A DNA stretch of 64,000 nucleotides, taken from NCBI RefSeq assembly GCF_004118675.1, contig NZ_SDHZ01000001.1:2914001-2978000 (forward strand). The letters run 5' to 3'. The translations under genes were made by a program, and so were the position numbers. This stretch comes from Filimonas effusa (GTDB lineage Bacteria > Bacteroidota > Bacteroidia > Chitinophagales > Chitinophagaceae). Every line of letters starts with the position of its first letter. The first letter of the stretch is position 1. Below the pieces are notes generated by a model. That model was given only the letters and a program-made list of their open reading frames with translations, was not told the origin of the DNA and made no database searches. Positions 10,092-19,295 of this stretch are shown here, in pieces.

Positions 10092-11608
10092 CAGGTGTCC
10101 CTTTTCACCCGCTCCGTTTCAACAAGTCCGTTCAAATCAACCCGGGCTTCTATAAAAGCGGCAATACCGGCACCATGCTCACGCGCATACATACTGGTAA
10201 TGGAATCCACTATAAATGATCGCTGAAACAATGGCTGCAGCTTTTCTACTTCCTGCCGCATATGATGCGGATTTATAACTCGTATAAGATTTACATAGGG
10301 AGTGTCTAGCTTTATCCAGTTCACATAATCTGCATCAAATGAAATAGCCCTGATCCCCTTGCGGCTATAATAATTGACGGCCCCCGTCAACCAATAACCA
10401 TCACAGAAAACTAGCGTCTTCCCCTGTAAGGATAGTGCAGCGTATAAACTATCTGTCTTATGCGCAAGCTCTTTCCAGCCAAGCATGTCAGCAAAATCCT
10501 GGGGAATCGTATGACTCCTGCCGTCTTCCCACCTGAGCAAACCATATCGCTCATATTCATCACGATGAGCAACAATCTCTTCCGGAGACTTGTTCGGAAA
10601 AGCTACCTTCAGCATCACCAGGAACAACAAAACAGGCAGGCTTATGCTAACAAAACGTAACACCCACCCCCATCTCCTTTCAAAAATATTAGCCAGGAAC
10701 ACTGCCCCAAATGCCAGGTAAACAGGATACAAACCAATCGAATAATAGCTTTTAGCCTTGAAATAAAAAAAGAGTCCGATAGTGAACAGGTAACACCAGA
10801 AAAAGAAACGGTACTTCCTGAAAGGCGCATAAAATAGTAAAGCATAAAAAGCAGCTGCAATCACAAAAGCGCCGGCCGGGAAAAGCATAAACTGCCCCAT
10901 TGGAAAGTCCCCCCTGTTCACATTTACCAGTTGAGTGGTCCTTAGCTCTTGCATATGCCATAGCACCGGAAACTGGTGCCGGTACTGCCAGAAAAGATTG
11001 GGCAGTATCAATACCAGCCCTGCACCCAACGCCAGGTAAACATCCCTCCTGAAGAATATTTTCCGCTGCGGCGTAAGCATTAAAGCAGGGATAAGTCCAA
11101 CCAGTAAAAAAACGATATTATATTTATTGAGGACCCCGATAGCAAAGGCCACCGCAGCAAAGTACAGCCATTTAGGCTTTTCATTATCGATGTACCTGAC
11201 CACAAAGTAATAAACGCTGGTCCAGCACAACACATCCATCGAATTGGGATGAAACAAACCATTCAAACGAAGCAACACAGAAAACAACGCATAACTGCCA
11301 CCCAGTATAATAGCAAATAAACTTCCTTTCAACGCCTCTATTGTCTTGCAAACAAGCAGTATGGTAACGGCGCCAAACAAAGCAGGAAAGAACCTGACCC
11401 AGAAAATACCATTACCCAGTAATCTAATCACGTAAGAAACCCACGAACTTAATGGCGGCACAGAGATATATCCCCACGCCAGGTGATTACCCTGGTCAAG
11501 ATGCAGAAACTCATCACGATGCAGCTCATAAACAGGATGGATAAGCAAAAACTGGAGAACAAATTTCAGAACAACAAAACCAGTGATAATAATAACTTTC
11601 TTATTCAT
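10076..11608 (-). CDS. GT39/ArnT-like membrane glycosyltransferase
   Basis: A 510-residue polytopic inner-membrane protein. After the first helix it carries ELHRDEFLHLDQGNHLAWGY, which matches the acidic D-E loop that binds polyprenyl-phosphate sugar in the dolichyl-phosphate-mannose mannosyltransferase (GT39/ArnT) superfamily. Around ten hydrophobic segments fill the first 350 residues, and a soluble periplasmic domain follows. Such enzymes transfer a sugar from a lipid carrier to lipid, glycan or protein on the periplasmic side. The acceptor cannot be told from sequence. It is a single gene, convergent with trmN6. Confidence 0.82.
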   Translation of the reverse strand: MNKKVIIITGFVVLKFVLQFLLIHPVYELHRDEFLHLDQGNHLAWGYISVPPLSSWVSYVIRLLGNGIFWVRFFPALFGAVTILLVCKTIEALKGSLFAIILGGSYALFSVLLRLNGLFHPNSMDVLCWTSVYYFVVRYIDNEKPKWLYFAAVAFAIGVLNKYNIVFLLVGLIPALMLTPQRKIFFRRDVYLALGAGLVLILPNLFWQYRHQFPVLWHMQELRTTQLVNVNRGDFPMGQFMLFPAGAFVIAAAFYALLFYAPFRKYRFFFWCYLFTIGLFFYFKAKSYYSIGLYPVYLAFGAVFLANIFERRWGWVLRFVSISLPVLLFLVMLKVAFPNKSPEEIVAHRDEYERYGLLRWEDGRSHTIPQDFADMLGWKELAHKTDSLYAALSLQGKTLVFCDGYWLTGAVNYYSRKGIRAISFDADYVNWIKLDTPYVNLIRVINPHHMRQEVEKLQPLFQRSFIVDSITSMYAREHGAGIAAFIEARVDLNGLVETERVKRDTCYKYR

Positions 11609-11720
11609 ACAGCGGTCTGTTTATATCATGCTAAAAAGAAATCCGATGAAACAGTAATATACTACGATTCAACCACGCCTGTAAACCGCTTAAATAACTT
11701 CCATCCCATACACCCCAATA

Positions 11721-11750
11721 AAAAAGACCGCTTAAAAGCGGCCCTTTTTA
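11721..11750 (-). terminator. Terminator of the TonB/DUF4249 operon (works on both strands)
   Basis: CCGCTT-AA-AAGCGG (11728-11741) is flanked by A and T runs on both sides. On the minus strand it ends in TTTTTTATT, 35-65 bases after the DUF4249 stop codon. Confidence 0.75.
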
Positions 11751-11784
11751 TAATATCCGGGAACCGGCGCTCCCCAAAACTCAT

Positions 11785-12585
11785 CTATCTTACCTGCACC
11801 TCAAGGCTCTGAACCGTATGCGCACTAAAGTATCCCAAAGCATCCCCCTGTAAATTCGAAACCGGGTTCGCAGGTGTAGCCTGCTGGTTCGAACCGGTAG
11901 AGCTGGCATCAAGACTATACCAGTATTTATACATGGGATAATCGATACACTGCATAACAACCTTCAGCATATCGCCCGATTTTATGTTACGATCCTCATC
12001 ATCATTATCATTAAAGAATAACAAACGACGGTCAAGCGATTTACCATCAGTCAAATCATCATCATATACAAAATATGTCTTCTCTTTACGGTTATTCACA
12101 TATTGTATAAACCTGTAGCAATTACCCTTTCCAACAGGATCGCTAAAAGAAACATTGGCATATTTTCTCAACTCACCAAACAGCATCTCTTCCGTAACAG
12201 TCAGCTTCTCAAGCTGTACCTGCCTGGGCATTGTAGACCTGGCTGTGATCTCCTGCGACCCAATCACTACCTTCAGCGAATAAGTATGCCCCACCTGCCC
12301 CATAATATTCCTCGTAGTATATACACCCGGACCATCGGGTAAAAGTGTTACCGGCGTACCGTTATTATCACTAATCGTAACAGTAGCCCCTTCTATACCC
12401 GAAAAATCATTATCCTCATCAAAATCCTTGGTTTGCGAAATAAGCACAGTAGTAGTACCATAGCCCTCCGTAACATTACCTTCTATCACATACTTCTTAT
12501 CTGCACTGTTCAGGTTGATATCTATCACCCGCTCACAGGAAGTGGCAGATACAGCTATTAAACATATATATAGTAAACGCTTCAT
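11785..12585 (-). CDS. DUF4249-family outer-membrane lipoprotein
   Basis: A 266-residue protein with a lipoprotein signal (LIAVSATSC, lipid-anchored cysteine at about residue 17) followed by ERVIDINL, the characteristic beginning of DUF4249 proteins. The rest is beta-rich with no catalytic motif visible. In Bacteroidota this family is nearly always encoded just after a TonB-dependent receptor, as here: only 6 bases separate the two genes. It may act as the lid or a surface partner of the receptor, by analogy with SusD-like proteins; the ligand is unknown. Confidence 0.88.
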   Translation of the reverse strand: MKRLLYICLIAVSATSCERVIDINLNSADKKYVIEGNVTEGYGTTTVLISQTKDFDEDNDFSGIEGATVTISDNNGTPVTLLPDGPGVYTTRNIMGQVGHTYSLKVVIGSQEITARSTMPRQVQLEKLTVTEEMLFGELRKYANVSFSDPVGKGNCYRFIQYVNNRKEKTYFVYDDDLTDGKSLDRRLLFFNDNDDEDRNIKSGDMLKVVMQCIDYPMYKYWYSLDASSTGSNQQATPANPVSNLQGDALGYFSAHTVQSLEVQVR

Positions 12586-12591
12586 ACAGTA

Positions 12592-14931
12592 CTAGAATTT
12601 AAAATTATAGGAAATGGAAGGCACAAACTTGAACAACGCAACACGCACCGCCTCCGTCTTATTCGGATTATCCTCTGCCTCCCTGAACTCGATGGTATAG
12701 GCGTTCTCACGGCCATACGCGTTATACAAACTGAAAGCCAGCTCCGAAGAAAAACGTTTTGTCTTCTTCAGCTGAAGCGTAGCCCCCAGGTCTAACCGGT
12801 GATAAGCGGGCATACGATACCCATTACGCTCGGTATAGTAAAACACCACCTGTCCGTCAACCCTGTACTTACCGCTCGGGAACGTAATAGCATCGCCGGT
12901 ATAGTATACCCAGTTCGCAGAGAACGTCCATTTCTCATTCAGCTTATAAGTGCCCACAATAGCAATATCATGCGTTCTGTCCTGGCGCGCATTATACCAC
13001 TGGCCTTTATTGATGCCGTCTATCTTACGTTCTGTCTTCGACAAAGTATAGCTCAGCCAGCCGGAGAAACGGCCTGCCTTCTTCTTCAGCAACCACTCGA
13101 TACCATAAGCACGGCCCTTACCAAACAACAGCTGCGATTCAATAGCATCATTGTTGAATACATCAGCCCCATCACGATAATCAACCTGGTTCTGCATCGT
13201 TTTATAATAAGCCTCCACGGTTAATTCGTACTGGTTATCGACAAGGTTCTTATAATATCCCAGCGATACCTGGTCCGAAACTTCCGGCTTGATGATATTC
13301 GTACTGGCCACCCACTTATCAGTAGGTGAAGAAGAAGTAGAATTGGAGATCAGGTGCAGGTTCTGCACATTGCGCACATACGAAGTCTTTAAAGAAGTAG
13401 AACTGTTCAGCTGCAAACTTGCAGCCACACGAGGCTCCAGGTTATAGTAGGTCTTCACTACCTCACCCTTCGCATAATGGAAAGTATCCGTAACATTGCC
13501 ATTCGCATTGATGTTGTAGAAATCACCTTCACCCAGCACACGGAACATCGTACCCCTTACACCATACGAAACATTCAGCTTGTCCGACAACTTCCATACA
13601 TCACTGATATAAGCCGCATTCTCCCACGAATAACGACGCTGTAACAGGTTATCGTTAATACCCGACTCAGAGCTGTTGGCAGTGATCTCTCCGGGGCGCA
13701 TCGTATGATGTATGAAGTTCACACCTACACGCACAGTGTGCCTGTTGCTGGCATACCACTGCAGCTCTTCTTTGATATTGAAATCCCTGATCTGCGAAAA
13801 CACATTAAAGTCATTGCTGCCGCTGCGTATAGATATCTTATAATCATAATTGCTGAAGATGAAAGATGTGTTCGAGAACAGCCTGCTGTTGAAAATATGG
13901 TTCCAGCGCGCAGTGGCGGTAGCATTACCCCAGTTTAGTTTAAACGTCTCACCAACACCCAGTTTATCACGGCCAAAATAACCCGACAAATACAACCTGT
14001 CTTTCTTACCCAGCGTATAGTTCATCTTGGCATTCAGGTCATAGAAATAAAGCGTGTTCTGGTTGATGGAAGAATCACTCGAAGCCTTCAGGAACAGGTC
14101 AAGATAAGTTCGCCTGCCCGATACCAGGAACGAAGATTTATCCTTTTGAATAGGCCCTTCAACATTCGCCTTGGCAGAAATAAGACCAACACTGCCGGCT
14201 ACATCATAATCCTGGTTATTACCCTCATTCATTTTGATGTCCAGTACAGAAGAAAGCCTGCCACCATACTGGGCCGGCATACCACCCTTGTAAACATTGA
14301 TGTCCTTAATGGCATCAGAATTAAAGGTCGAAAAGAAACCCAGCATATGCGAAGCGTTATAAACCGGCGCTTCATCCAGCAATATCAGGTTTTGATCCGC
14401 AGCGCCACCTCTTACAAAAAAGCCGCTGCTTCCCTCTCCCGCCGACTTAATACCCGGCAGCAACTGGATGGTCTTCAACACATCACGCTCCCCCATTAAA
14501 ACCGGTATGTTCTTGGTCTCATCCATGGTAAGCCTTTCAACCCCCATTTGTGTACTCGTTAAACTGCGCCCTGTACGCGGAGAAGCCGTAACCTTTACCT
14601 CCTCCAGCGTCTGCGCTATCTCCTGCAGTTGTATGTCAAGCGTAATATTACGCTTCAGATCAACCTGCGTATGGTAAGGCTGTAAACCAACCGCAGAGAT
14701 CTCCAGGTCATAGCTTCCGGCAGGTAATGTCATAGAGAAAAAACCATAGTCATTGGTAACAACACCATCCTTCCCGTTAACCACCCGCACAGACGCTCCT
14801 ATCAGCGATTCGCCGTTCTTTTTAGACTTAACGACTCCACTAACAGTATAACGGCTCTGGGCATAAGAAACATTAAAAAGAAAAAGAACCCCTGTCAATA
14901 AACATAGAATCCTGGCCATTACTGTTCTCAT
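12592..14931 (-). CDS. TonB-dependent outer-membrane receptor with carboxypeptidase-like N-domain
   Basis: A 779-residue receptor. It has a Sec signal peptide ending near SYAQ, a carboxypeptidase-regulatory-like beta sandwich (YTVSGVVKSKKNGESLIGASV, about residues 28-110), then a plug domain (VLMGERDVLKTIQLLPGIKS, GGAADQNLILLDEAPVYN) and a C-terminal barrel ending in aromatic F-K-F. It would import a bound ligand across the outer membrane with TonB energy. It is the first gene of a two-gene operon with DUF4249. No FecI/FecR pair is next to it, so regulation is not by an adjacent anti-sigma system. Confidence 0.93.
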   Translation of the reverse strand: MRTVMARILCLLTGVLFLFNVSYAQSRYTVSGVVKSKKNGESLIGASVRVVNGKDGVVTNDYGFFSMTLPAGSYDLEISAVGLQPYHTQVDLKRNITLDIQLQEIAQTLEEVKVTASPRTGRSLTSTQMGVERLTMDETKNIPVLMGERDVLKTIQLLPGIKSAGEGSSGFFVRGGAADQNLILLDEAPVYNASHMLGFFSTFNSDAIKDINVYKGGMPAQYGGRLSSVLDIKMNEGNNQDYDVAGSVGLISAKANVEGPIQKDKSSFLVSGRRTYLDLFLKASSDSSINQNTLYFYDLNAKMNYTLGKKDRLYLSGYFGRDKLGVGETFKLNWGNATATARWNHIFNSRLFSNTSFIFSNYDYKISIRSGSNDFNVFSQIRDFNIKEELQWYASNRHTVRVGVNFIHHTMRPGEITANSSESGINDNLLQRRYSWENAAYISDVWKLSDKLNVSYGVRGTMFRVLGEGDFYNINANGNVTDTFHYAKGEVVKTYYNLEPRVAASLQLNSSTSLKTSYVRNVQNLHLISNSTSSSPTDKWVASTNIIKPEVSDQVSLGYYKNLVDNQYELTVEAYYKTMQNQVDYRDGADVFNNDAIESQLLFGKGRAYGIEWLLKKKAGRFSGWLSYTLSKTERKIDGINKGQWYNARQDRTHDIAIVGTYKLNEKWTFSANWVYYTGDAITFPSGKYRVDGQVVFYYTERNGYRMPAYHRLDLGATLQLKKTKRFSSELAFSLYNAYGRENAYTIEFREAEDNPNKTEAVRVALFKFVPSISYNFKF

Positions 14932-15480
14932 TATTCTTGATTTGATTGATTTTTGATGTATCCGGAAACACTAAATATTAAAGATAACTCCCATCTCTCT
15001 CCTCCTGGGATGCTTTTTTACCAAACTCAATTATTGTTACACGAACGGTATTCCCCCAGGTGACGAACCCCTTTTTACAAATACCAACCTAAATCCGGCC
15101 CCAAACCTCGATACTGCCGCCCGCAAACATAATCTGAAATATAAGACAACACACCCGCCACTTACCCCTATCCCAGGCCGTAACATTTATATGATCGACG
15201 TTCAGGATAACGCCTTCCCCCCGTTTCAAAAGGCAAAACCGGCATATCCAACCGCCCGTAAAGCACGATTTCACCTTTTCTTATACCATTCCACCCTTAT
15301 TGCAACCTAACTTTACCCAGGAAACCGGAAGCCATAGAAACGTTGCAACCGGAACCCCTATAATTTCGGCAGCATGCCCCGGGCTATAAAACACGCAGTA
15401 ATAACAGAACAAGCCCACATTCCAATTATAGCAGGATCAAACGGTCAAACACACATTAACGAACATTTTAAAGAGAGATT
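14932..15480. other. Non-coding stretch upstream of the TonB receptor
   Basis: About 550 bases without a credible protein gene; the short reading frames here have atypical composition. It must hold the promoter of the leftward TonB receptor operon. On the minus strand AGATGGGA lies at 14989-14996, about 58 bases before the receptor start, and matches the first bases of the dCas12f guide; an 8-base match is expected by chance a few times per window. Confidence 0.6.
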
Positions 15481-15552
15481 ATGAGTGCAATGAAAAAGAT
15501 CTGGAAAGTTGTCCGGAGCATCTTATTCCCAAAGAAAAGCTGCTGCAAATAG
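15481..15552 (+). CDS. Candidate 23-residue basic peptide
   Basis: ATG to TAG encodes a short peptide beginning MSAMKKIWKVVRSILF and ending with two lysines, serine, CC and lysine. It is strongly basic, could form an amphipathic helix, and ends with a double cysteine. A purine-rich AAAGAGAG block lies 4-11 bases before the ATG, and an inverted repeat GGGCTTTT / AAAAGCCC (15555-15586) follows the stop at once. It could be a small membrane-active or toxin-like peptide, a leader peptide, or chance. There is no homology I recognise; support is ribosome-binding-like sequence, composition and the following hairpin. Confidence 0.35.
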   Translation: MSAMKKIWKVVRSILFPKKSCCK

Positions 15553-15700
15553 CCGGGCTTTTACCGCTTTAATGCTAAAAAAGCCCTCAATTCAGCCGCA
15601 GCATCCTATGGAAATCAGGTGGAAAGACCTATGTCACTATAATAGCTGACAGCCTTTTACACAGCTTCAGAAGACCAGATCTCCAAAAATATCCGAACTA

Positions 15701-15733
15701 TTTTGGCCGGGTAAAAAGGAAACAGTAATATTG
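15701..15733 (+). promoter_or_regulatory. Promoter of tRNA-Leu
   Basis: TTTTGG (15701-15706), a spacer of exactly 19 bases and TAATATTG (15726-15733) agree with the Bacteroidota TTTG-N19-TAnnTTTG promoter. The tRNA begins 29 bases after the -7 element. Confidence 0.7.
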
Positions 15734-15761
15734 CACCCCTGATAAAGGAAGTTCTTTTAAC

Positions 15762-15845
15762 ACCCGGATGGCGGAACTGGTAGACGCGCTAGACTCAAAA
15801 TCTTGTTCTCGCAAGGGAGTGCAGGTTCGATTCCTGTTCCGGGTA
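15762..15845 (+). tRNA. tRNA-Leu (anticodon CAA)
   Basis: An 84-base tRNA with a 7-bp acceptor stem (ACCCGGA / TCCGGGT), discriminator A, the TGGCGGAACTGGTAGACGC D-arm, an anticodon loop CTCAAAA and a long variable arm (TTGTTCTCGCAAGGGA) typical of leucine tRNAs. The T-arm is GCAGG-TTCGATT-CCTGT. One T-T mismatch in the anticodon stem is seen. CCA is not encoded. Confidence 0.95.
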
Positions 15846-15847
15846 CT

Positions 15848-15890
15848 AAGGTTCATGATTGACAAACAATCAATTATGAACCTTTTTTAT
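15848..15890 (+). terminator. Terminator of tRNA-Leu
   Basis: AAGGTTCAT-g-ATTGA pairs with TCAAT-t-ATGAACCTT around a short loop and is followed by TTTTATTTTT, right after the tRNA 3' end. Confidence 0.85.
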
Positions 15891-16020
15891 TTTTATATTC
15901 CCCCATCTTTGTCCCGTTACTCCCATTTTCTTCACTTTTTGGCCACACAAACAGCACACACCTTTACTCGCTTCAGGGTAAGTAAATGATGCAATTTAGG
16001 TGACAATACAGCAATATTAG

Positions 16021-16047
16021 TATCTTTGGAGTTAGGAGGAGTAGGAA
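16021..16047 (+). promoter_or_regulatory. -7 element and ribosome-binding site of the AbiE-like operon
   Basis: TATCTTTG (16021-16028) fits TAnnTTTG, and AGGAGGAG (16034-16041) is an unusually strong Shine-Dalgarno for Bacteroidota, 6 bases before the ATG at 16048. The implied 5' leader is very short. Confidence 0.6.
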
Positions 16048-16776
16048 ATGACTACTACTAAAAAGATTACATCGGTAATTGGGAATTTACGCGAAGGACA
16101 GGTCTTTACATATGATCAGTTAGGACTTAAACCAGACGAATACAGAGCGGCCGTGAAAGCGCTGGTACGAATGGCCAATAAAGGCGTGATCAAGAGGGCT
16201 GGTGTAGGTAAATATTATTTGCCCGCTAAAACGGTATTTGGCGAGTTGAAGCCTGCGGAAGAAGAACTTATTAAGCCCTACTTGTTCAACAAAGGAAAAA
16301 GAATCGCTTATATAACAGGCGCTGCTCTATATAATAGGCTGGGTTTATCAACACAGATACCCAAAACAATAAAAGTGGCAAGCCGTGACAGAAGAATTAT
16401 CACCAAAGTGGGAAGTGTACAAGTAAAACCTGTTAAAAGCTATGTGGATGTGACTTCCGAAAATTTTCATGTGCTGGAAATACTGGATGCTATCAAAGAT
16501 TTCAAGGATATATCGGATCTTAATCGTAAAGACGCTCTTGCCCGGCTTAAGCACATTATTGAGGGTTTAACACAAAAGGAACGAAAACAACTTCTTAACT
16601 ATGCACTGAAGTACCCTCCTAGAGCTCGCGCACTTACAGGTGCGCTGCTTATGCATTCAGGTTGGGAAGAAACTGATCTGCAGAAACTGTGTGATAGCCT
16701 AAACCCTCTGAGTGAGTATAACTTTGGAATTACTGTGGAGGAATTGCCTGAGATCATCAAATGGAATATAAAGTAA
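16048..16776 (+). CDS. DUF6088 / AbiEi-like antitoxin partner
   Basis: A 242-residue protein with an N-terminal winged-helix-like region (GQVFTYDQLGL, about residues 17-60) and the YITGAALYNRLGLSTQIP segment (about 90-107) that is typical of DUF6088/AbiEi proteins. These are DNA-binding transcriptional repressors and antitoxins of type IV toxin-antitoxin and phage-defence pairs. The downstream nucleotidyltransferase gene starts 3 bases after its stop, so the two are co-translated. Family assignment is by motif memory; the context strongly supports it. Confidence 0.8.
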   Translation: MTTTKKITSVIGNLREGQVFTYDQLGLKPDEYRAAVKALVRMANKGVIKRAGVGKYYLPAKTVFGELKPAEEELIKPYLFNKGKRIAYITGAALYNRLGLSTQIPKTIKVASRDRRIITKVGSVQVKPVKSYVDVTSENFHVLEILDAIKDFKDISDLNRKDALARLKHIIEGLTQKERKQLLNYALKYPPRARALTGALLMHSGWEETDLQKLCDSLNPLSEYNFGITVEELPEIIKWNIK

Positions 16777-16779
16777 CCT

Positions 16780-17802
16780 ATGACATTACATCATGATAAG
16801 ACGCTATTCACGCAGGCTATCATTGCAACAGCTCAGCGAATGGAAATTCCTGAGATTTACGTCGAAAAGGATTATTGGGTAACACTTGCTTTACAAATCA
16901 TATTCACATCTGAGGCAGGCCAATTTGCTATTTTTAAAGGCGGCACAGCCTTATCTAAATGTTACAAACTTATACAACGTTTTTCAGAAGATATAGACCT
17001 CGCCGCTATAAGAAATACCACCGACAGCAAGACAAAGCTTACAGCAAAACTGAAGCAGATATCTGAAACCATTGAGAAAATCCTGCCGGAAGTTGAGGTA
17101 AATGGAATTACTAATAAAAAAGGAATGATCCGAAAAACGGCGCATGACTATCCTAAGTTGGGGTTGACAGGTGTTTATGTCCAGGGAAGCCCACACATTG
17201 TGATTGAATCGAGCTGGTTGGGCACCTTTGAGCCTAATGAACCGCATACTATATGCTCTTATATAACTGAAACAATGGATAAAGTGGGGCAGCAGGAGCT
17301 TATCACCCGGTTTAACATGCAGCCCTTTACCGTACAGGTACTAAGTATTAAAAGAACCTTCTGCGAGAAAATCATGAGCCTAGTGAGATTTTCCTATGAA
17401 GCGAATCCGCATACAGAACTAGGGAGAAAAATCAGGCACATCTATGACCTACACAAACTGCTTCAGGTTGCTGAAATAGCTATATTTTTTGATAGCAATG
17501 AATTTGCAGAAATGCTTAATACTGTAGGAGGCGACGATATCCAAAGCTATCGAAACAATAATGGATGGCTTCAGAAGCATCCGGCCGAAGCTATTATTTT
17601 TCGTGATCCGGATGAAACCTGGGCAGCGATAAGGCAAGAGTATACCGGCAGATTTAAAGATTTCGTGTACGGCGAATTACCGAACGAAACCTTAGTGCTG
17701 AATAGTTTAAAAACCATATCACGTAGACTTTCGACGGTTACCTGGTTGCACCTTATCCGACCAAATACCGATGAGGATAGGCTGAGAAAGCCTTCTGAAT
17801 AA
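16780..17802 (+). CDS. AbiEii/AbiGii-family nucleotidyltransferase toxin
   Basis: A 340-residue member of the MNT-like nucleotidyltransferase fold. The catalytic block FKGGTALSKCY (about residues 49-59) followed by RFSEDIDLAA with the two metal-binding aspartates (about 67-76) is intact; the helical C-terminal half contains the LSIKRTFCEKIMSLVRFSY segment (about 190-208). Known AbiEii enzymes add nucleotides to tRNA acceptor ends and cause growth arrest during phage infection. The length fits the family and no catalytic residue is missing. It is paired with the DUF6088 gene 3 bases upstream. The base composition is less GC-rich than in neighbours, in line with transfer. Confidence 0.88.
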   Translation: MTLHHDKTLFTQAIIATAQRMEIPEIYVEKDYWVTLALQIIFTSEAGQFAIFKGGTALSKCYKLIQRFSEDIDLAAIRNTTDSKTKLTAKLKQISETIEKILPEVEVNGITNKKGMIRKTAHDYPKLGLTGVYVQGSPHIVIESSWLGTFEPNEPHTICSYITETMDKVGQQELITRFNMQPFTVQVLSIKRTFCEKIMSLVRFSYEANPHTELGRKIRHIYDLHKLLQVAEIAIFFDSNEFAEMLNTVGGDDIQSYRNNNGWLQKHPAEAIIFRDPDETWAAIRQEYTGRFKDFVYGELPNETLVLNSLKTISRRLSTVTWLHLIRPNTDEDRLRKPSE

Positions 17803-18303
17803 ATCTCACGTTTGCGCTATTTGGGCGAACAAATTTGTAGCGCATAGTACTACGGGTAACAAAAATTAAGTACTAAACATTTCACGCCTTATAAGAATTT
17901 ATCTCAATCATGGCAATCATTCTCCATAGTGAAGCAATAAGAGATTGCTGCATATTTTAACTACTATCCAACAATGCAAGAGGCTCAACTTTCCTACCAT
18001 CGAAATTCATCTAGATAAGCCGTATCATCTTCGCCTTTGGCCTGCGTATCATATTTGGCGCTAAGTCGAAAAAGATAGCAGCTACCAGTGGATACCTGGA
18101 GTTTTTTTTGCATCCCACTATTCCTGTAGTATCTTTCTTAAAATACAAACAAATCAACAGACCGCTACTGCTAAATTTATTGTTCTTAAATAACCTGTAT
18201 CCTCTTAACGGTAAACCCCTCATGCATCATACACTTGATAACCCGGCACACATCTTTATAATGCTTATCAACATTCATCCTGCGACAACCTGTAAATGCC
18301 GTC
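17803..18303. other. Decayed intergenic stretch after the AbiE-like pair
   Basis: About 500 A+T-rich bases with no convincing gene. It contains a 47-base fragment of an NAD-binding-protein gene (see 18217-18263), which suggests that this is debris of a rearrangement. Confidence 0.5.
18217..18263 (-). pseudogene. Fragment of a second copy of the NAD-binding protein gene
   Basis: These 47 bases match 19486-19532 at 46 positions. Read on the minus strand they encode HYKDVCRVIKCMMHEG, the same residues as in the intact gene at 19296-20069. Homology ends sharply on both sides. Confidence 0.8.
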
Positions 18304-18561
18304 ATGGAACTATTACATTATTTTATAGGCTGGGAAAGGAATTTCAGAAGCGATGAAATAAAAATATCTGAATACCTGGGGCTTTATCATTGGACCTTAA
18401 CAATTGCTACCGCAATAGCACGTTTATTTGTTTTCTTTATAGTTCTCCGCAATTTCATTCCCGCTCAATGCCGTGTATTATTTGTATCATCATGCGTTAC
18501 AGGAGGAATATCAGGATTTATATTATGGATGTTTTTCCTCGGCCCTTTGCTGCTTCCATAA
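18304..18561 (+). CDS. Small two-helix membrane protein, unknown
   Basis: An 85-residue reading frame. It begins MELLHYFIGWERNF, contains two hydrophobic helices (about residues 32-50 and 60-82) and ends in MFFLGPLLLP. The composition is protein-like and the aromatic N-terminus with charged spacer looks like a genuine membrane protein, but I recognise no family. No clear ribosome-binding site is visible. It stands alone between gene debris, so it could also be a remnant of a longer gene. Confidence 0.45.
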   Translation: MELLHYFIGWERNFRSDEIKISEYLGLYHWTLTIATAIARLFVFFIVLRNFIPAQCRVLFVSSCVTGGISGFILWMFFLGPLLLP

Positions 18562-18864
18562 TATTTAGCGATTAGCCATAAGTTTACACACGTTGTTAGG
18601 CGCCTTTTCTTTCGTATACTGAATACAGCAGCAATCTCCTTATCCCTTTTGTCCCCGCCCTGGCACCCGCCGGGCAGGATGGAACGAAAGCTGACTCAAT
18701 GCCTAAACTCCTCTAAAAAACAAATGAAGCTTCACTTTTAATAACAATAAAGCATTTTCAAACTACTATTACTTAAGAAAGCTAAATATGTTGCGCTTTT
18801 TAATGACAAAATGGTCAACAATGATTTTTTTACACTAAAAAGCGAACTATAATGCATTAATTAA

Positions 18865-19151
18865 ATGAACAAAATAGGCGAAATAATAAAACAACGTTGG
18901 GACTTTACCCAGACGATTACCTGGAAGAAACCTTCAGCACGTATGGAACCTATACCGCTTCATCATTTATAATCTTTGGAGAGAAAATAGGATTACGAAA
19001 GGCAATGGCAGGGGCCGAAGTAGCTCGATTTATAGCCGGTATTGAATCCGCGGCTGGACTAATCAACCGGAGCTTGAGTAAAGATGGTAAGCAGAAGTAT
19101 CTTTCTGTTATAATGGATAGAAAGAAAAGCTTGTTATTGGCCGGACTATAA
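18865..19151 (+). pseudogene. Possible frameshifted small gene
   Basis: An ATG at 18865 opens MNKIGEIIKQRW, but that frame stops after 36 codons. A second frame, open from about 18897 to 19151, encodes GLYPDDYLEETFSTYGTY and a further 65 residues of protein-like sequence. Joining the two near 18890 by a one-base shift gives a continuous product of about 95 residues. Either the gene is broken there or the second frame starts from a TTG. The function is unknown. Confidence 0.35.
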
Positions 19152-19295
19152 GAAACAAGCTGGCCCGGCAGCTTCTCCCGGCAGGCATATGCTACACTTA
19201 AAATCACACTAAGGCTAGATATAGACCTTTCTGCCTACAACAACGAAATCATTACAGTTATTAATCCTGCAGCAACCTTGACGCTATAGTACATA

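Noticed and set aside
15768-15989. Reading frame covering tRNA-Leu and its terminator
   Set aside because: It is the product of tRNA sequence read as protein.
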